Positions 7,656-17,525 of a stretch of DNA of 64,000 bases are shown piece after piece. The position numbers and the translations under genes are program-made. Every line of letters starts with the position of its first letter. Within the stretch, counting starts at the first letter, position 1. Source of the DNA: Vibrio algarum (GTDB lineage: Bacteria; Pseudomonadota; Gammaproteobacteria; Enterobacterales; Vibrionaceae); contig NZ_JAQLOI010000001.1 of assembly GCF_028204155.1 (NCBI RefSeq), forward strand, positions 1,736,001 to 1,800,000, in the 5' to 3' direction. Below the pieces are notes generated by a model. The model was not told the DNA's origin. It saw only the letters and a list, made by a program, of their open reading frames with translations, and made no database searches.

Positions 7656-10018
7656 TCAAAATAAACCCAATTGAGGGGCATTGATGCTTTCAAAATCAAG
7701 TCCAATAAAGGGCAGAATAGCATCTGCAACGGGCTTTAGTTGCTTATCAATATAGTGCTGATAATCAATCGCACTCTTCCTATATTCTTCTGGCTCTGGA
7801 CCGTTTAACGTAATGACATATTCAATACGACCACGATTTTGATATTGTTGCGGTCGTCCCATTTTGGCATTAATTTGATCGGCCATGCGGGCAGCTTTAA
7901 CTTGCGGTGGTATGTTTTTTTGATAATCGCTGAGTTTGCGTCTAAGCCTTTTTTATAGGTTAGCTTATCGTCATAATTCCCATTAAGCGTCGCTTCGACG
8001 TATTGGCGGATATAATCACAAGGATCTAAGCCATGAAAAACCATTTCATAAAGTTGTTGTTGGAACTCTTGTGATAAAAGGGTCCAATCTGTACGGGCAC
8101 TTTCAAGCCCTTTGAAAATAATATTCTCGCTTTCACCTTCTCCTATGAGGCCCGCATAGCGTTTTTTAGATCCGGTTTCAGAACCACGTATTGTTGGCAT
8201 CAAAAATTTTCTGTAATGGGTTTCATATTCAAGCTCAAGACAAGACTCTAGACCATACTGATTGAGTATGTGATTTGTCCACCAGTCATTAATGTGTCCA
8301 ACCAGTTCATGGCCAATTTTATCTGCTTCAGATTGAGGCAAAGCTCGTTTCAAAGAAACAAATGTGGAATCAGTATCGCCATAGATAACAAGGTAACCTT
8401 GCTCTTCTATCAGTTGTTTCGTTCGTTTCATTATTTCGTGTCCGCGCATCGTGATTGACGAAGCTAGGCGAACATCAAAAAATCGACAACCTGACGATCC
8501 AAGAACACCGTAAAAAGAGTTCATTATGATTTTGATTGCTTGAGAAAATGCTTTTTCGTTGTTCTTCTTAGCCACATCTCTCGCGGACCATAAATCTTTA
8601 ATCATCTTAGGAAGGAAGTGTTTGGTTCTGTGAAACTGTCCTCCCATAAAACCTTCAACCGCTTGGCTTTCTTGGTTTCCAATCGTTAACTTAAGTCCTT
8701 CTACTAAACCAAGAGGATCAATCAAAAATGACCGGATAATTGAAGGGTATAAGCTTTTAAAATCCAAAACTAATACAGAGTCGTATAGTCCCGGTAGGGA
8801 ATCCATAACGTAACCACCAGGACTGGCTTGCCAGTTTTCACTCTGAAGGCTAGGGGCCACGTATCCTGCCCTGTGCAATTGTGGGAGGTATAAATTTGTG
8901 AAGGCTGCGACGGAACCGCCCATGCGGTCAAGCTCTATACCAGTCAACCTAGAGCGCTCAATAACAAAATCAATAAGGTGAGTATGTTCAAAGATTCGAT
9001 TGACCAAAATACAGTCTTGTAAATTGTATTTTGCCAACGCAGGTTTATCACTGCGGAACATGTAATTAATTTCCGCCATTCTGTCATGAACATTATGTAT
9101 CGCTTTACCTTCGGAAAGTAACTCTTGGGAAACCGATTCCAATGACCAAGAACGGAACGAATAAGTCGCTGTTTTTAAGGTGTCAATACCGTCTAAAACT
9201 ACTCTGCCTGGTATCGAAATAAAACCTTGTTGGGTTTGATTTGATTGCCTAAAATAGGCGTTCTGACGACCTCTTCCAATCGCTAGTTTCATACCATGCC
9301 ATTCGGCTCTTTTTATTAACAACCTAAAATCGAAATCAACCACCATCCAACCCAGAATTAGGTCTGGGTCAAACTGTGAAAACCAATCTTCCAGAGCTAG
9401 CAAAAGTTGCTTCTCGTTTTCGACCCACTGAATCGGTGTATTACATGGTTCTGGAGACCCTATCATGATCACACGATTATCAAGGGATGAAGCTAGCCCC
9501 ACAGAGTAAAGAATCCCTTTCTCGGAACATTCAATGTCCAATGAAACATAACTTAGGTTTGGTTGGTAATCCCCTTTACGGCACTTCACTTGCGTTAATT
9601 GTGTGTAACCACGCTTTGCGGTTTTATTGCCAGTAAATTCAATACCGCCTTGAATAAAGCGTTCCATTAAATAACGGTCTACTAAGCGAACATCAGATTC
9701 TATGGTTTCGATGTCATTGGAGGAGAAAAGCCTAAGAGCTTGAGTGTTGGTGTATTGGGTTGCGCTGTAACATGCGACAACAGGACTCTGTTGAAAGTCT
9801 TTCAGTTCTAGAGGTTTAAAATCTATCTGGTAGCCGTGTTCAATGCAAAGAGCTTGTGCTGATTCGACATCTTGTTGCTTAATAAAAAACAGACATTTTT
9901 CGGAGTTTATTTTTAATTGTGTGGGGCCTTCATCAGTGTTTAACCAGAGTTCAATCATGGTTGAACCATTGATATCGCGAGCATGACGAGTGAGGATAAA
10001 CCCTTTTCCTAGATTCAA
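7656..10018 (-). CDS. polB: DNA polymerase II, interrupted by one frameshift
   Basis: A family B, SOS-associated repair polymerase with 3'-5' exonuclease. Exo motifs are seen in LDIECSEKG, VVDFDFRLL and YNLQDC; polymerase motif A is DFKSLYPSI and motif C is YGDTDS. The reading frame breaks at a run of six T (plus strand, 7949-7954). One more base restores TYKKRLRRKLSDYQKN and continues through GRPQQYQNRG to the terminal QLGLF, giving 787 residues, close to the 783 of E. coli. The break removes only the last 100 or so residues, and a consensus error is likely. Confidence 0.92.
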
Positions 10019-10304
10019 TTTTTAACCTTAGACCTTGAACGTGCTTGGATAGTAGCAATTATTGTTGGCAAATAGCCAGTTGGTAGAGTAGTGTTGTAGC
10101 GAATAATAAAACGTATTTATAAAAAATATCGTAAAATTAGTAAGTTGACGAATTTCCCATCTAAGAAATTGTGAAAGTTTGCGCTACGGCTCATATTGTA
10201 CGTAAGCATTTCTGTTTAAAATAGGTTAAAATCGTTATGGTATTGCGTTCCATTTCTCAAATAGAGATTCGGTTGGCAGAGGTTAGGTGTGTGGAGATAC
10301 AAGT

Positions 10305-10949
10305 TTGATAAATGTTTTCCTTGTAGATGATCACGAGCTAGTTCGCACAGGGATAAGACGTATAATTGAAGACGTCCGTGGAATGAACGTAGCAGGGGAA
10401 GCTGAAAGCGGTGAAGATTCGGTAAAATGGTGTCGCAGCAATCATGCTGATGTCATACTTATGGACATGAATATGCCCGGTATTGGCGGGTTGGAAGCGA
10501 CTAAAAAAATATTACGTTTTAATCCAGACGTAAAAATTATCGTGTTAACAGTACATACTGAAAATCCATTCCCAACTAAGGTGATGCAAGCAGGGGCTGC
10601 TGGTTATCTTACAAAAGGTGCTGGTCCAGATGAAATGGTTAACGCAATTAGAATGGTCAATAGTGGGCAACGCTATATTTCGCCTGAAATTGCTCAACAA
10701 ATGGCGTTGAGTCAGTTTTCTTCTGCGTCTGAAAATCCCTTTAAAGATCTTTCAGAGCGTGAATTACAAATCATGCTGATGATCACTAAAGGTCAAAGGG
10801 TAACGGACATTTCAGAGCAGTTAAATTTAAGCCCTAAAACAGTCAATAGTTATCGCTATCGACTCTTCAGTAAATTAGATATTAATGGAGATGTGGAATT
10901 AACCCATTTAGCCATTCGTCATGGAATGCTAGACACTGAGACATTGTAG
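10305..10949 (+). CDS. uvrY: Two-component response regulator UvrY/VarA (GacA family)
   Basis: Response regulator of the BarA/UvrY (VarS/VarA) system, known to activate CsrB-type sRNAs. The receiver domain has phospho-acceptor Asp54 in LMDMNMPG, and the C-terminal LuxR-type helix-turn-helix has LSERELQIMLMITKGQ and LSPKTVNSYRYRLFSKL. A start at TTG 10305 gives the family N-terminus INVFLVDDHELVR with a GGAG site 8 bp upstream; a GTG at 10287 would add six residues. It overlaps the uvrC start by one base, so the two are coupled. Confidence 0.94.
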   Translation: MINVFLVDDHELVRTGIRRIIEDVRGMNVAGEAESGEDSVKWCRSNHADVILMDMNMPGIGGLEATKKILRFNPDVKIIVLTVHTENPFPTKVMQAGAAGYLTKGAGPDEMVNAIRMVNSGQRYISPEIAQQMALSQFSSASENPFKDLSERELQIMLMITKGQRVTDISEQLNLSPKTVNSYRYRLFSKLDINGDVELTHLAIRHGMLDTETL

Positions 10950-12777
10950 TGCCGAGTACCTTTGATTCATTCTCTTTTCTAAGCACAGTAACTAATCAGC
11001 CCGGCGTATACAGAATGTATAACGCCGAGTCGGTTATTATTTATGTCGGTAAAGCAAAAGATTTAAAAAAAGGCTGTCTAGCTACTTTCGTAAAAATGTA
11101 GACAGTGAAAAGACACGCGCGTTAGTTAGTCATATCGACAAGATCGACGTTACTGTTACTCATACAGAAACCGAAGCATTAATTCTCGAGCACAACTATA
11201 TCAAGCAGTATTTACCTAAATATAATGTGTTGCTAAGAGATGACAAGTCCTACCCATATATTTTCATTAGTGCTCATAAACACCCTCGTTTGTCTTCACA
11301 CCGTGGAGCAAAAAGCGAAAAGGTGAATATTATGGACCGTATCCAGATTCTGGTGCGGTGCGGGAAGCACTTCATCTAATACAAAAAATCTTTCCAGTAC
11401 GTCAGTGTGAAGACACGATTTATGCTAATCGGACAAGACCATGTTTGATGTATCAAATTGGTCGTTGCGCTGCGCCTTGTGTTTCTAGTGTCATCAATGA
11501 TGAAGAGTACTCTGAGTTAGTCGACATGGTACGACTGTTTTTACAAGGTAAAGATAAACAAGTCATCACTGAACTTATCGAAAAAATGGAAAAAGCGAGT
11601 GCGGCACTTCGTTTTGAAGATGCTGCAAAGCTAAGAGATCAAATACAAGCAATAAGAAGAGTACAGGAACAACAGTTCGTTTCAGAAGACAGTATGGATG
11701 ACTTAGACATCCTAGGGTTCGCTCAAGAAAATGGACTAGCGTGTGTTCATATTTTGATGGTTCGTCAAGGTAAAATATTAGGCAGTCGTAGTCATTTCCC
11801 TAAGATCCCAAATAACACAGAACGAGAAGAAGTTTTTTATAGTTTCTTGAGTCAATATTATCTAGGGCATAATGAAGCGCGTACCATCCCTACTAGAATC
11901 GTATTAAATAAAGGCTTATTTACAGACATCGAACCGTTGCAAGAGGCGTTGACGAAACTCGCTGGAAGAAAAGTATCTTTCTATCAAGATCCAACTGGGC
12001 CACGCGGTCAGTACCTTAAATTAGCAAATACAAATGCACTTACTGCCATTACGACAAAAATAAATCACAAAATGACGATTAAGCAGCGAGTATCAGCGCT
12101 ACAAGTAGAGATGAATATTGACTCTATTCGTCGTATGGAATGCTTTGATATAAGCCATACGATGGGGGAGAGTACTATTGCTTCCTGTGTCGTGTTTAAC
12201 CACGAAGGGCCCGTTAAGCACGAATACCGGCGTTACAACATTACGGGTATAACCGGTGGAGATGATTACGCCGCAATGGGCCAAGTCTTAGACAGGCGTT
12301 ATAGTAAGCAGTTAGATATAGAAAAAATCCCTGATATTGTCTTTATTGATGGTGGTAAAGGGCAGTTGAATCGAGCTTATGAGATTATGTCATCCCATTG
12401 GGAAGATTGGCCAAAACGTCCAAAGTTGATCGGAATAGCGAAAGGAGTGACGAGAAAGCCCGGCTTAGAAACGCTAATTACAATTGAAGGTGACGAGTTT
12501 AATCTCCCAAGTGATGCACCAGCATTACATCTTATACAACATATTCGCGATGAGAGTCATAATCACGCTATAGCAGGACACAGAGCAAAACGAGCTAAAA
12601 CACGAAGAACGAGCCCATTAGAAGGGATTGAAGGAATTGGACCTAAAAGACGCCAGTCTTTACTCAAATTTATGGGGGTTACAAGAACTTAAGCGAGCAA
12701 GTGTAGAAGATATAAGCAAAATACCGGGAATTAGTGTTTCTTTAGCAGAAAAGATACATCAGTCATTGAAAGAATAG
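10949..12777 (+). CDS. uvrC: Excinuclease ABC subunit C, interrupted by three frameshifts
   Basis: Makes both incisions in UvrB-bound damaged DNA. GIY-YIG domain (NQPGVYRMYNAE, IYVGKAKDLKK), UVR domain (AALRFEDAAKLRDQIQAI), RNase H-like domain (RMECFDISHTMGE, VFIDGGKGQL) and C-terminal HhH (GIEGIGPKRRQ) are all present but in different frames. Breaks are at an A run 11065-11071, an A run 11310-11314 (or 11318-11321) and a G run 12674-12678. Adding 1, 1 and 2 bases gives 610 residues, exactly the E. coli length. Start GTG overlaps the uvrY stop. Confidence 0.93.
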
Positions 12778-12822
12778 TTTTTTCCCGCACCATTAGTTTG
12801 CGGTTTACTAGAGCTAACTAAA

Positions 12823-13380
12823 ATGCGTTTTACCATACCAAATATTCTTACTTTATTACGACTGGTTCTTATACCAGTTTTCGTTGTTGTTTTTTATCTG
12901 CCTTATAGTTGGGCTCCATTTGCTGCGGCAATGGTGTTCTGGTTTGCTGCGGTCACTGATTATTTAGATGGCATGCTAGCTCGAAAACTGGGTCAAACCT
13001 CTCGTTTCGGTGCATTTCTCGACCCAGTTGCAGATAAAGTAATGGTGGCGACGGCACTGATACTGATTACAGAGCATTACGAGACTATCTGGGTAACAAT
13101 TCCCGCATTAACTATGATTGCACGAGAAATTATCATCTCAGCGCTACGTGAGTGGATGGCAGAAATTGGAAAACGAGCCAATGTCGCTGTGTCATGGATT
13201 GGTAAAGTAAAAACAGTAACACAAATGTTTGCTTTATGGGTGCTGATCTGGCGCTTTGACGATTGGATGATTTGGGTGGGTTACGTTGCCCTTTATATCG
13301 CTACAATACTGACTTATTGGTCAATGGTACAATATTTATCCGCCGCAAAAGGTGACCTTTTAGCGAAAGAACATCAGTAA
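12823..13380 (+). CDS. pgsA: CDP-diacylglycerol--glycerol-3-phosphate 3-phosphatidyltransferase
   Basis: Makes phosphatidylglycerophosphate, precursor of phosphatidylglycerol and cardiolipin, in the inner membrane. The 185-residue protein has several hydrophobic helices and the CDP-alcohol phosphotransferase signature DYLDGMLAR...GAFLDPVADK at about 46-71, with all the acidic residues. It follows uvrC by 45 nt, as in other gamma-proteobacteria. Confidence 0.95.
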   Translation: MRFTIPNILTLLRLVLIPVFVVVFYLPYSWAPFAAAMVFWFAAVTDYLDGMLARKLGQTSRFGAFLDPVADKVMVATALILITEHYETIWVTIPALTMIAREIIISALREWMAEIGKRANVAVSWIGKVKTVTQMFALWVLIWRFDDWMIWVGYVALYIATILTYWSMVQYLSAAKGDLLAKEHQ

Positions 13381-13398
13381 GCTTAAGAATGAATAAAA

Positions 13399-13422
13399 GG
13401 CGGGCAATAGCTCGCTTTTTTT
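13399..13422 (+). terminator. Terminator after pgsA
   Basis: Stem GGCGGGC / GCTCGC (one G-T pair) with an AATA loop, followed by seven T. Confidence 0.82.
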
Positions 13423-13569
13423 GTATCTGATTTAAATTAAATAAGGTCTCTGAGCTTGCTGTATTTAAGTTATCTAACGGATTTATAGCGGAATTATGCT
13501 AGTAAAGTAATCAATTTCGGCAGAACTGATCGCAAAGTAGCCAAACGATACAAAAAACGAAAAATAGTG

Positions 13570-13597
13570 TTGACTCACCTCGATGAATCCGTAAAAT
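13570..13597 (+). promoter_or_regulatory. Promoter of the tRNA-Cys/Gly unit
   Basis: TTGACT, a 16-bp spacer, then TAAAAT, followed by a GC-rich discriminator (GCGTCCC). The same arrangement precedes the two tRNA-Leu genes in this window. A GC-rich discriminator is typical of stringently controlled stable-RNA promoters. Confidence 0.78.
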
Positions 13598-13649
13598 GCG
13601 TCCCGTACTCAAGAGGAACTGAATAAGTTTCTTAGGCAAGAGATACAAC

Positions 13650-13723
13650 GGCGCGTTGGCAGAGTGGCTATGCAGCGGATTGCAAATCCGTGGACCTCGG
13701 TTCGATTCCGGGACGCGCCTCCA
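13650..13723 (+). tRNA. tRNA-Cys (GCA)
   Basis: 74 nt with the acceptor GGCGCGT paired to ACGCGCC, encoded CCA end, anticodon loop ATTGCAAAT and T-loop GGTTCGATTCC. Anticodon GCA. Confidence 0.95.
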
Positions 13724-13739
13724 TTCCTTTGGGAATGAT

Positions 13740-13815
13740 GCGACACTAGCTCAGTTGGTAGAGCGCAACCTTGCCAAGGTTGAGGTCACGAGTTCGAACC
13801 TCGTGTGTCGCTCCA
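13740..13815 (+). tRNA. tRNA-Gly (GCC), copy 1
   Basis: 76 nt with acceptor GCGACAC paired to GTGTCGC, D-arm AGCTCAGTTGGTAGAGC, anticodon loop CTTGCCAAG, T-arm CGAGTTCGAACCTCG and encoded CCA. Anticodon GCC. An identical copy is at 16281. Confidence 0.95.
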
Positions 13816-13824
13816 AATTTAAAG

Positions 13825-13853
13825 AAGCCCTAGCAGAAATGCTGGGGCTTTTT
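13825..13853 (+). terminator. Terminator of tRNA-Cys/Gly unit
   Basis: Stem AGCCCTAGCA / TGCTGGGGCT with a GAAA tetraloop and T tail. The homologous hairpin at 16367 differs by a compensating base pair. Confidence 0.9.
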
Positions 13854-13879
13854 GCATTGTAGGCTAACTAAGTAGCCGA

Positions 13880-13948
13880 GATGTAGACGAAATTGGTAGA
13901 GGGACACTCTTGCCAAGGTTGAGGTCACGAGTTCGAACCTCAAGATGT
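13880..13948 (+). pseudogene. Degenerate tRNA-Gly remnant
   Basis: It retains the anticodon arm and T-arm of tRNA-Gly(GCC) exactly (CTTGCCAAGGTTGAGGTCAC then GAGTTCGAACCTC), but its 5' part is replaced by GATGTAGACGAAATTGGTAGAGGG and the ends cannot form an acceptor stem. There is no CCA. Probably a decayed or chimeric tRNA copy. A shorter, nearly identical remnant is at 16415. Confidence 0.75.
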
Positions 13949-13994
13949 AAAAAGGAAGCACAAGTGCTTCCTTTTAAAAATTGATTTTTTTAGA

Positions 13995-14297
13995 CTATGC
14001 GGCGTCAATAGTCGAAATTAGGCTGTTATCTGAGCCAAAGCTGTTTCTTACATAATCGTCTGCAGCTTGGTCATTTTCCCAATTTTCACCATCAATAAGA
14101 TAGCGAAATTGAAAAGTATCACCTTTTGGCAAACGAAGCTTTAACGTGAAAGCTTTGTTCTTTTTATTTAATTTCATTGGAGCAGCTTCCCAACCGTTGA
14201 AGTCACCAGCAATTGCTACACTAGTTTCTTCACTTTGAGGCCACTCAAAAGTTACTTCAACTTCATCTTTTGTTTTAAAAAAGCGCTTCTTTAACAT
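13995..14297 (-). CDS. Small CBM48 (glycogen-binding) domain protein
   Basis: A 100-residue protein that is little more than one CBM48 / isoamylase N-terminal domain: VTFEWPQ, VAIAGDFNGWEAAPMKL at about 28-44, then FRYLIDGENWENDQAADDY. These Trp and Asn positions are the usual glucan contacts. No catalytic domain is attached. It may bind glycogen or modulate a partner, but its role is not known. It stands alone between the tRNA unit and the HDOD-like gene. Confidence 0.85.
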   Translation of the reverse strand: MLKKRFFKTKDEVEVTFEWPQSEETSVAIAGDFNGWEAAPMKLNKKNKAFTLKLRLPKGDTFQFRYLIDGENWENDQAADDYVRNSFGSDNSLISTIDAA

Positions 14298-14691
14298 TTA
14301 TTTACCCTATAGATACCAAACATGACGCTTAATTTGTAGACGATTTTGTGACGTAGTTCAAGTCTTTTTGACATTTAAGTTATTTTAATGAGATCCGATA
14401 CGATTGAATTTGAACCATTTTACACGCGCAATCATGCTATAACCCTATATCTGCTATGGTTTTGGTAGAAATGACAGATTAGCGTAAACGTTGAAAAAAT
14501 AATTTGTTCTTTTTTTTAGGTTTGATTGCTCAGTAGATGTGAAATCAAATTTTAGCAATAAAAGCTCAGTAAACCGCAGTTAGAGTTCAATAGATAGGAT
14601 ATCCAATTGCTACTAGGGACGTTTATGTGCTGTAATTATTAAAATTGTTTATAGGTTATCGCCTGAGTCATTTTTATACTGGAATTTAGAT
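14298..14691. other. Intergenic region, no gene seen
   Basis: A 394-bp AT-rich gap between the divergent CBM48 and HDOD-like genes. It must contain both promoters, but I see no clear operator, RNA gene or open reading frame worth naming. Confidence 0.6.
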
Positions 14692-15933
14692 TTGCCAAAA
14701 GAAAGCACAGCAGAACGATTATTTACCAATAAAAGGTACGATGCTGAAGCACAACGCGTCGCAGGAAAACTATCAGAGCAAACTTTGATTCGTCATGCAA
14801 AATGGCTAGTCAGTATGAGGTATTTGGTCGATCAATCCGATGTGGATTCTATCTTGAGCTCCCAAGAAGAGTTTTGTGAATCGGTTATATTCGAAGAAAA
14901 AGAACGTATTACTGAAAATCAAAGAATACTTTTACAATGTGAAAAGTTAAAGGTAATAGAAAGACAAGAACGAATCGAAGAGCGGCAGATCATATTGGAT
15001 AAAGTGGTAACGCGAGTAGCACTTAAAACAGAAAGAATCATGATAGAGCAGCTAACAAAGCTAGATATCGATAAGTTAATGTGGGGATTTCCTCAATATG
15101 GTCACTTCAGTTCATTTGCTTATTCGGCATCCCTTAACTTTGCAAAACTCGGTACTTTGACAACATTAAGTCCATCACTAAAAGCAAACGTTCTTGATTT
15201 AGTCGGTAATTCGAAATTCTGTGAGCTGTTAGGAAAGTTTCCTAAACCAACCAAAGATCCCGCTATCGCTATTGGATATATCGGTATTGAAAATTGTCGC
15301 CGTTTATTCCCAGTATTAATGGCGAAACCTACTTTGAGATGGTCGGATAAAAATACCAAACTAATCGCACCTAAACTTTGGCAGCAACTTATTGTTACGG
15401 CAAACGTAACAAGATTACGCCTTGAAAAAGCAGGCTACAAAGAACCCGATGAAGGGGTTCTACTAGGTACGATACGGTCACTAGCGCAGATTGCGATATG
15501 TAATTATTTTTCTCAGTTTTTTGAAGACGCTCTAGTAGAAGTAATGAAAGAATGTAGAGAAGATGAAGATATGGAGTCGTATTTTGCGTGCTCAGAAGTA
15601 AAGCCAACGTTGTCGATACTGCCTAATGTCATCTATAAACTCGATCGCTTATTGTCAGAAAGGATTGTAGAGCATATAGACTGGGATCAAAGAGCACTGC
15701 ATCTACGCAGTGCGCTGCTTGAAGATATTAGTAACGTTCCCATTCTCGAGCGAAGTTTGCACGGAGTTGCGTTGGGGCAGGCAAGGGCATTTACTATCTA
15801 TGATATGCTAGATAGAAGCTCAGCATTTATAGGCAAACATGCCCCTTATTGGTTTGCAAATGTTCAGCTTGATGGTGAAGCATTAAAATTATTAAAAAAT
15901 TGCAACCCGGGTAAGTTAACGCTTTCTATGTAG
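14692..15933 (+). CDS. HDOD-like domain protein
   Basis: A 413-residue soluble protein. Residues about 65-120 form a charged, probably coiled helix (FEEKERITENQRIL, IERQERIEERQ). The middle, with VLDLVGNSKFCELLGKF and AIGYIGIENCRRLFPVLMAK, resembles the HDOD fold of signalling proteins, without HD catalytic residues. No receiver, EAL or GGDEF domain is attached. The start is a TTG with a weak ribosome site, so the N-terminus is uncertain. The family assignment is moderate and the function is unknown. Confidence 0.6.
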   Translation: MPKESTAERLFTNKRYDAEAQRVAGKLSEQTLIRHAKWLVSMRYLVDQSDVDSILSSQEEFCESVIFEEKERITENQRILLQCEKLKVIERQERIEERQIILDKVVTRVALKTERIMIEQLTKLDIDKLMWGFPQYGHFSSFAYSASLNFAKLGTLTTLSPSLKANVLDLVGNSKFCELLGKFPKPTKDPAIAIGYIGIENCRRLFPVLMAKPTLRWSDKNTKLIAPKLWQQLIVTANVTRLRLEKAGYKEPDEGVLLGTIRSLAQIAICNYFSQFFEDALVEVMKECREDEDMESYFACSEVKPTLSILPNVIYKLDRLLSERIVEHIDWDQRALHLRSALLEDISNVPILERSLHGVALGQARAFTIYDMLDRSSAFIGKHAPYWFANVQLDGEALKLLKNCNPGKLTLSM

Positions 15934-16010
15934 TTTTTAATCAATATGGTGAATTTTTCCACTTTGAGATGAAAAAATAGTCATACAGTTAAAAAGTTAA
16001 TAATTTTTGG

Positions 16011-16038
16011 TTGACTCAAATTCTGAATCCAGTAAAGT
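16011..16038 (+). promoter_or_regulatory. Promoter of tRNA-Leu/Gly unit
   Basis: TTGACT, 16 bp, TAAAGT, then ACAGCCCTG. It matches the layout of the promoters at 13570 and 27262. The distance to the first tRNA is about 120 nt. Confidence 0.76.
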
Positions 16039-16161
16039 ACAGCCCTGTTCAGGAGGCGAAGTGAATCGCTGAATGAGAATCAAATTTGCGATATTGATTC
16101 GTCAGTATCAAGATGGTGTCTAACTAAAATCAGTTAGTAGCATAGCAATAAAGAATTGCGT

Positions 16162-16247
16162 GCCCTGGTGGTGGAATTGGTAGACACAAGGGATTTAAAA
16201 TCCCTCGGCTTATGGCTGTGCCGGTTCAAGTCCGGCCCGGGGCACCA
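16162..16247 (+). tRNA. tRNA-Leu (TAA), copy 1
   Basis: 86 nt with acceptor GCCCTGG / CCGGGGC, a long variable arm (CTCGGCTTATGGCTGTG region) typical of leucine tRNAs, anticodon loop ATTTAAAAT and encoded ACCA. Anticodon TAA. Identical to the copy at 27407. Confidence 0.95.
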
Positions 16248-16280
16248 TCTATTTAAGTCTACGTTTAACTATGTAGCAAC

Positions 16281-16356
16281 GCGACACTAGCTCAGTTGGT
16301 AGAGCGCAACCTTGCCAAGGTTGAGGTCACGAGTTCGAACCTCGTGTGTCGCTCCA
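16281..16356 (+). tRNA. tRNA-Gly (GCC), copy 2
   Basis: Identical over 76 nt to the gene at 13740, including the CCA end and the first bases of the downstream spacer. Confidence 0.95.
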
Positions 16357-16366
16357 AATTTAAAGA

Positions 16367-16394
16367 AACCCTAGCAGAAATGCTGGGGTTTTTT
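16367..16394 (+). terminator. Terminator of tRNA-Leu/Gly unit
   Basis: Stem AACCCTAGCA / TGCTGGGGTT, GAAA loop and T tail. Compared with the hairpin at 13825, one G-C pair has become A-T on both arms, so pairing was preserved. Confidence 0.9.
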
Positions 16395-16414
16395 GCATTG
16401 TGAGCATAGTACGT

Positions 16415-16462
16415 GATGTGGACGAAATTGGTAGAGGGACACTCTTGCCAAGGTTGAGGTCA
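16415..16462 (+). pseudogene. Truncated tRNA-Gly remnant, second copy
   Basis: 48 bases identical to the remnant at 13880 except one base, ending abruptly at GGTTGAGGTCA. The last three bases are the stop codon of the convergent araC-type gene, so the break marks a duplication or insertion boundary. Confidence 0.75.
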
Positions 16463-17353
16463 AACCGCGTGTGCGTGGCTTGTGCCAGGAGAATAATTAA
16501 AGTGTCTCTTAAATTCACGGCTAAATTGAGATGCACTGTTGTACCCAACCATACGCGCGGCTTCAGAAGCTCGGTATCCATCTAACATAATTAAATCGCG
16601 TGCTTTGCTCAGCCTCACTTTTTTTAAGTATTGCAGTGGCGATTCTGTTGTAACCTGTTTGAATACTCTGTGAAAAGCTGGAACGCTCATGAATGCTTCT
16701 GCTGCGAGGTCATCAACAGTGAGAGGTGATGCATAGTTTGAATGCAATAAATCGAGTACTTTTGCGAGTTTCGCATAATTTCCTTCGGAATTAGCACGTT
16801 CAAACAATATATGCCCCATAGGACCTTTAAGAACACGGTAGGTAATTTCTTTTACAATGTCCGCACCAAGGAATTCTGCCTCAGAATCTATTTGCAAAAC
16901 CTTCATGAGTCTCAGATAGGCTTCTTCGAGAGGATCTGACATTGACATACAGGTCACGCCAAGCTGGCTGTTTGATAGGGTTGATACACTATCTGTATCA
17001 TACTGGTCGATATGGCTGATTATAGAATGCAATTGTTTTGGTGCTATATCTATTTTTAGACCCATAATAGGTTTGTTCTCTTCGGTTTCAGACTCACATT
17101 CAAGTGGCAGTGGAACGCCTAGTACCACAAAATCACCTTGACCATAAGTCATCTTATGCTCACCAAGATAAATATGTTTGATTCCTTGACCAACAACAAT
17201 AATGCCAGACTCGTAAAGAAGCGGTTCACGCGGCCTGGCCTTACCCGAACGGTAAAATTTAACACCCGGAATAGCGGTGTTAACTAAACCTTCAAGATTA
17301 TGCAGTTGCTTTATGTTGATATAGGCGTCCATATAATGGGCTAGTTTACTCAC
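16460..17353 (-). CDS. AraC-family regulator, YqhC-like
   Basis: A 297-residue transcription factor. The N-terminal AraC_N-type half (about 20-180, with PREPLLYESGIIVVGQG) is followed by two helix-turn-helix motifs (LTVDDLAAEAFMSVPAFHRVFK and ASEAARMVGYNSASQFSREFKRHF at about 225-285). It is divergent from a YqhD-like reductase, as yqhC and yqhD are neighbours in E. coli, where YqhC activates yqhD in response to aldehydes. Its stop codon lies in a tRNA remnant, so its last few residues may be newly acquired. Confidence 0.85.
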   Translation of the reverse strand: MSKLAHYMDAYINIKQLHNLEGLVNTAIPGVKFYRSGKARPREPLLYESGIIVVGQGIKHIYLGEHKMTYGQGDFVVLGVPLPLECESETEENKPIMGLKIDIAPKQLHSIISHIDQYDTDSVSTLSNSQLGVTCMSMSDPLEEAYLRLMKVLQIDSEAEFLGADIVKEITYRVLKGPMGHILFERANSEGNYAKLAKVLDLLHSNYASPLTVDDLAAEAFMSVPAFHRVFKQVTTESPLQYLKKVRLSKARDLIMLDGYRASEAARMVGYNSASQFSREFKRHFNYSPGTSHAHAV

Positions 17354-17525
17354 CTTGTACTCCTTAAATTAATACCCTTTTAAAATAGCAAGTGTGATAC
17401 TTATAGGCAATCAAATGACATTATTAGGTATTTTTATTTCAAATGATTGCGAGTAATATGCAATGCAACAGCCGAGGAAAAACTCGTCTTAACCCTACAA
17501 TTAGAAACTCGTAATGGAGAAAGTC

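Noticed and set aside
7941..7960. Programmed frameshift in polB
   Set aside because: The break is at a simple T run with no stimulatory element seen, and many other genes here break the same way; a consensus error is simpler.
11065..12678. uvrC as a pseudogene
   Set aside because: The three breaks are all in homopolymers, the rest of the protein is well conserved, and repair gives the exact expected length.
13656..13862. Open frame spanning tRNA-Cys and tRNA-Gly
   Set aside because: It runs through two well-formed tRNAs and their terminator, so translation is not credible.
13880..13948. A functional tRNA-Gly with unusual ends
   Set aside because: The two ends cannot form an acceptor stem and no CCA is encoded.
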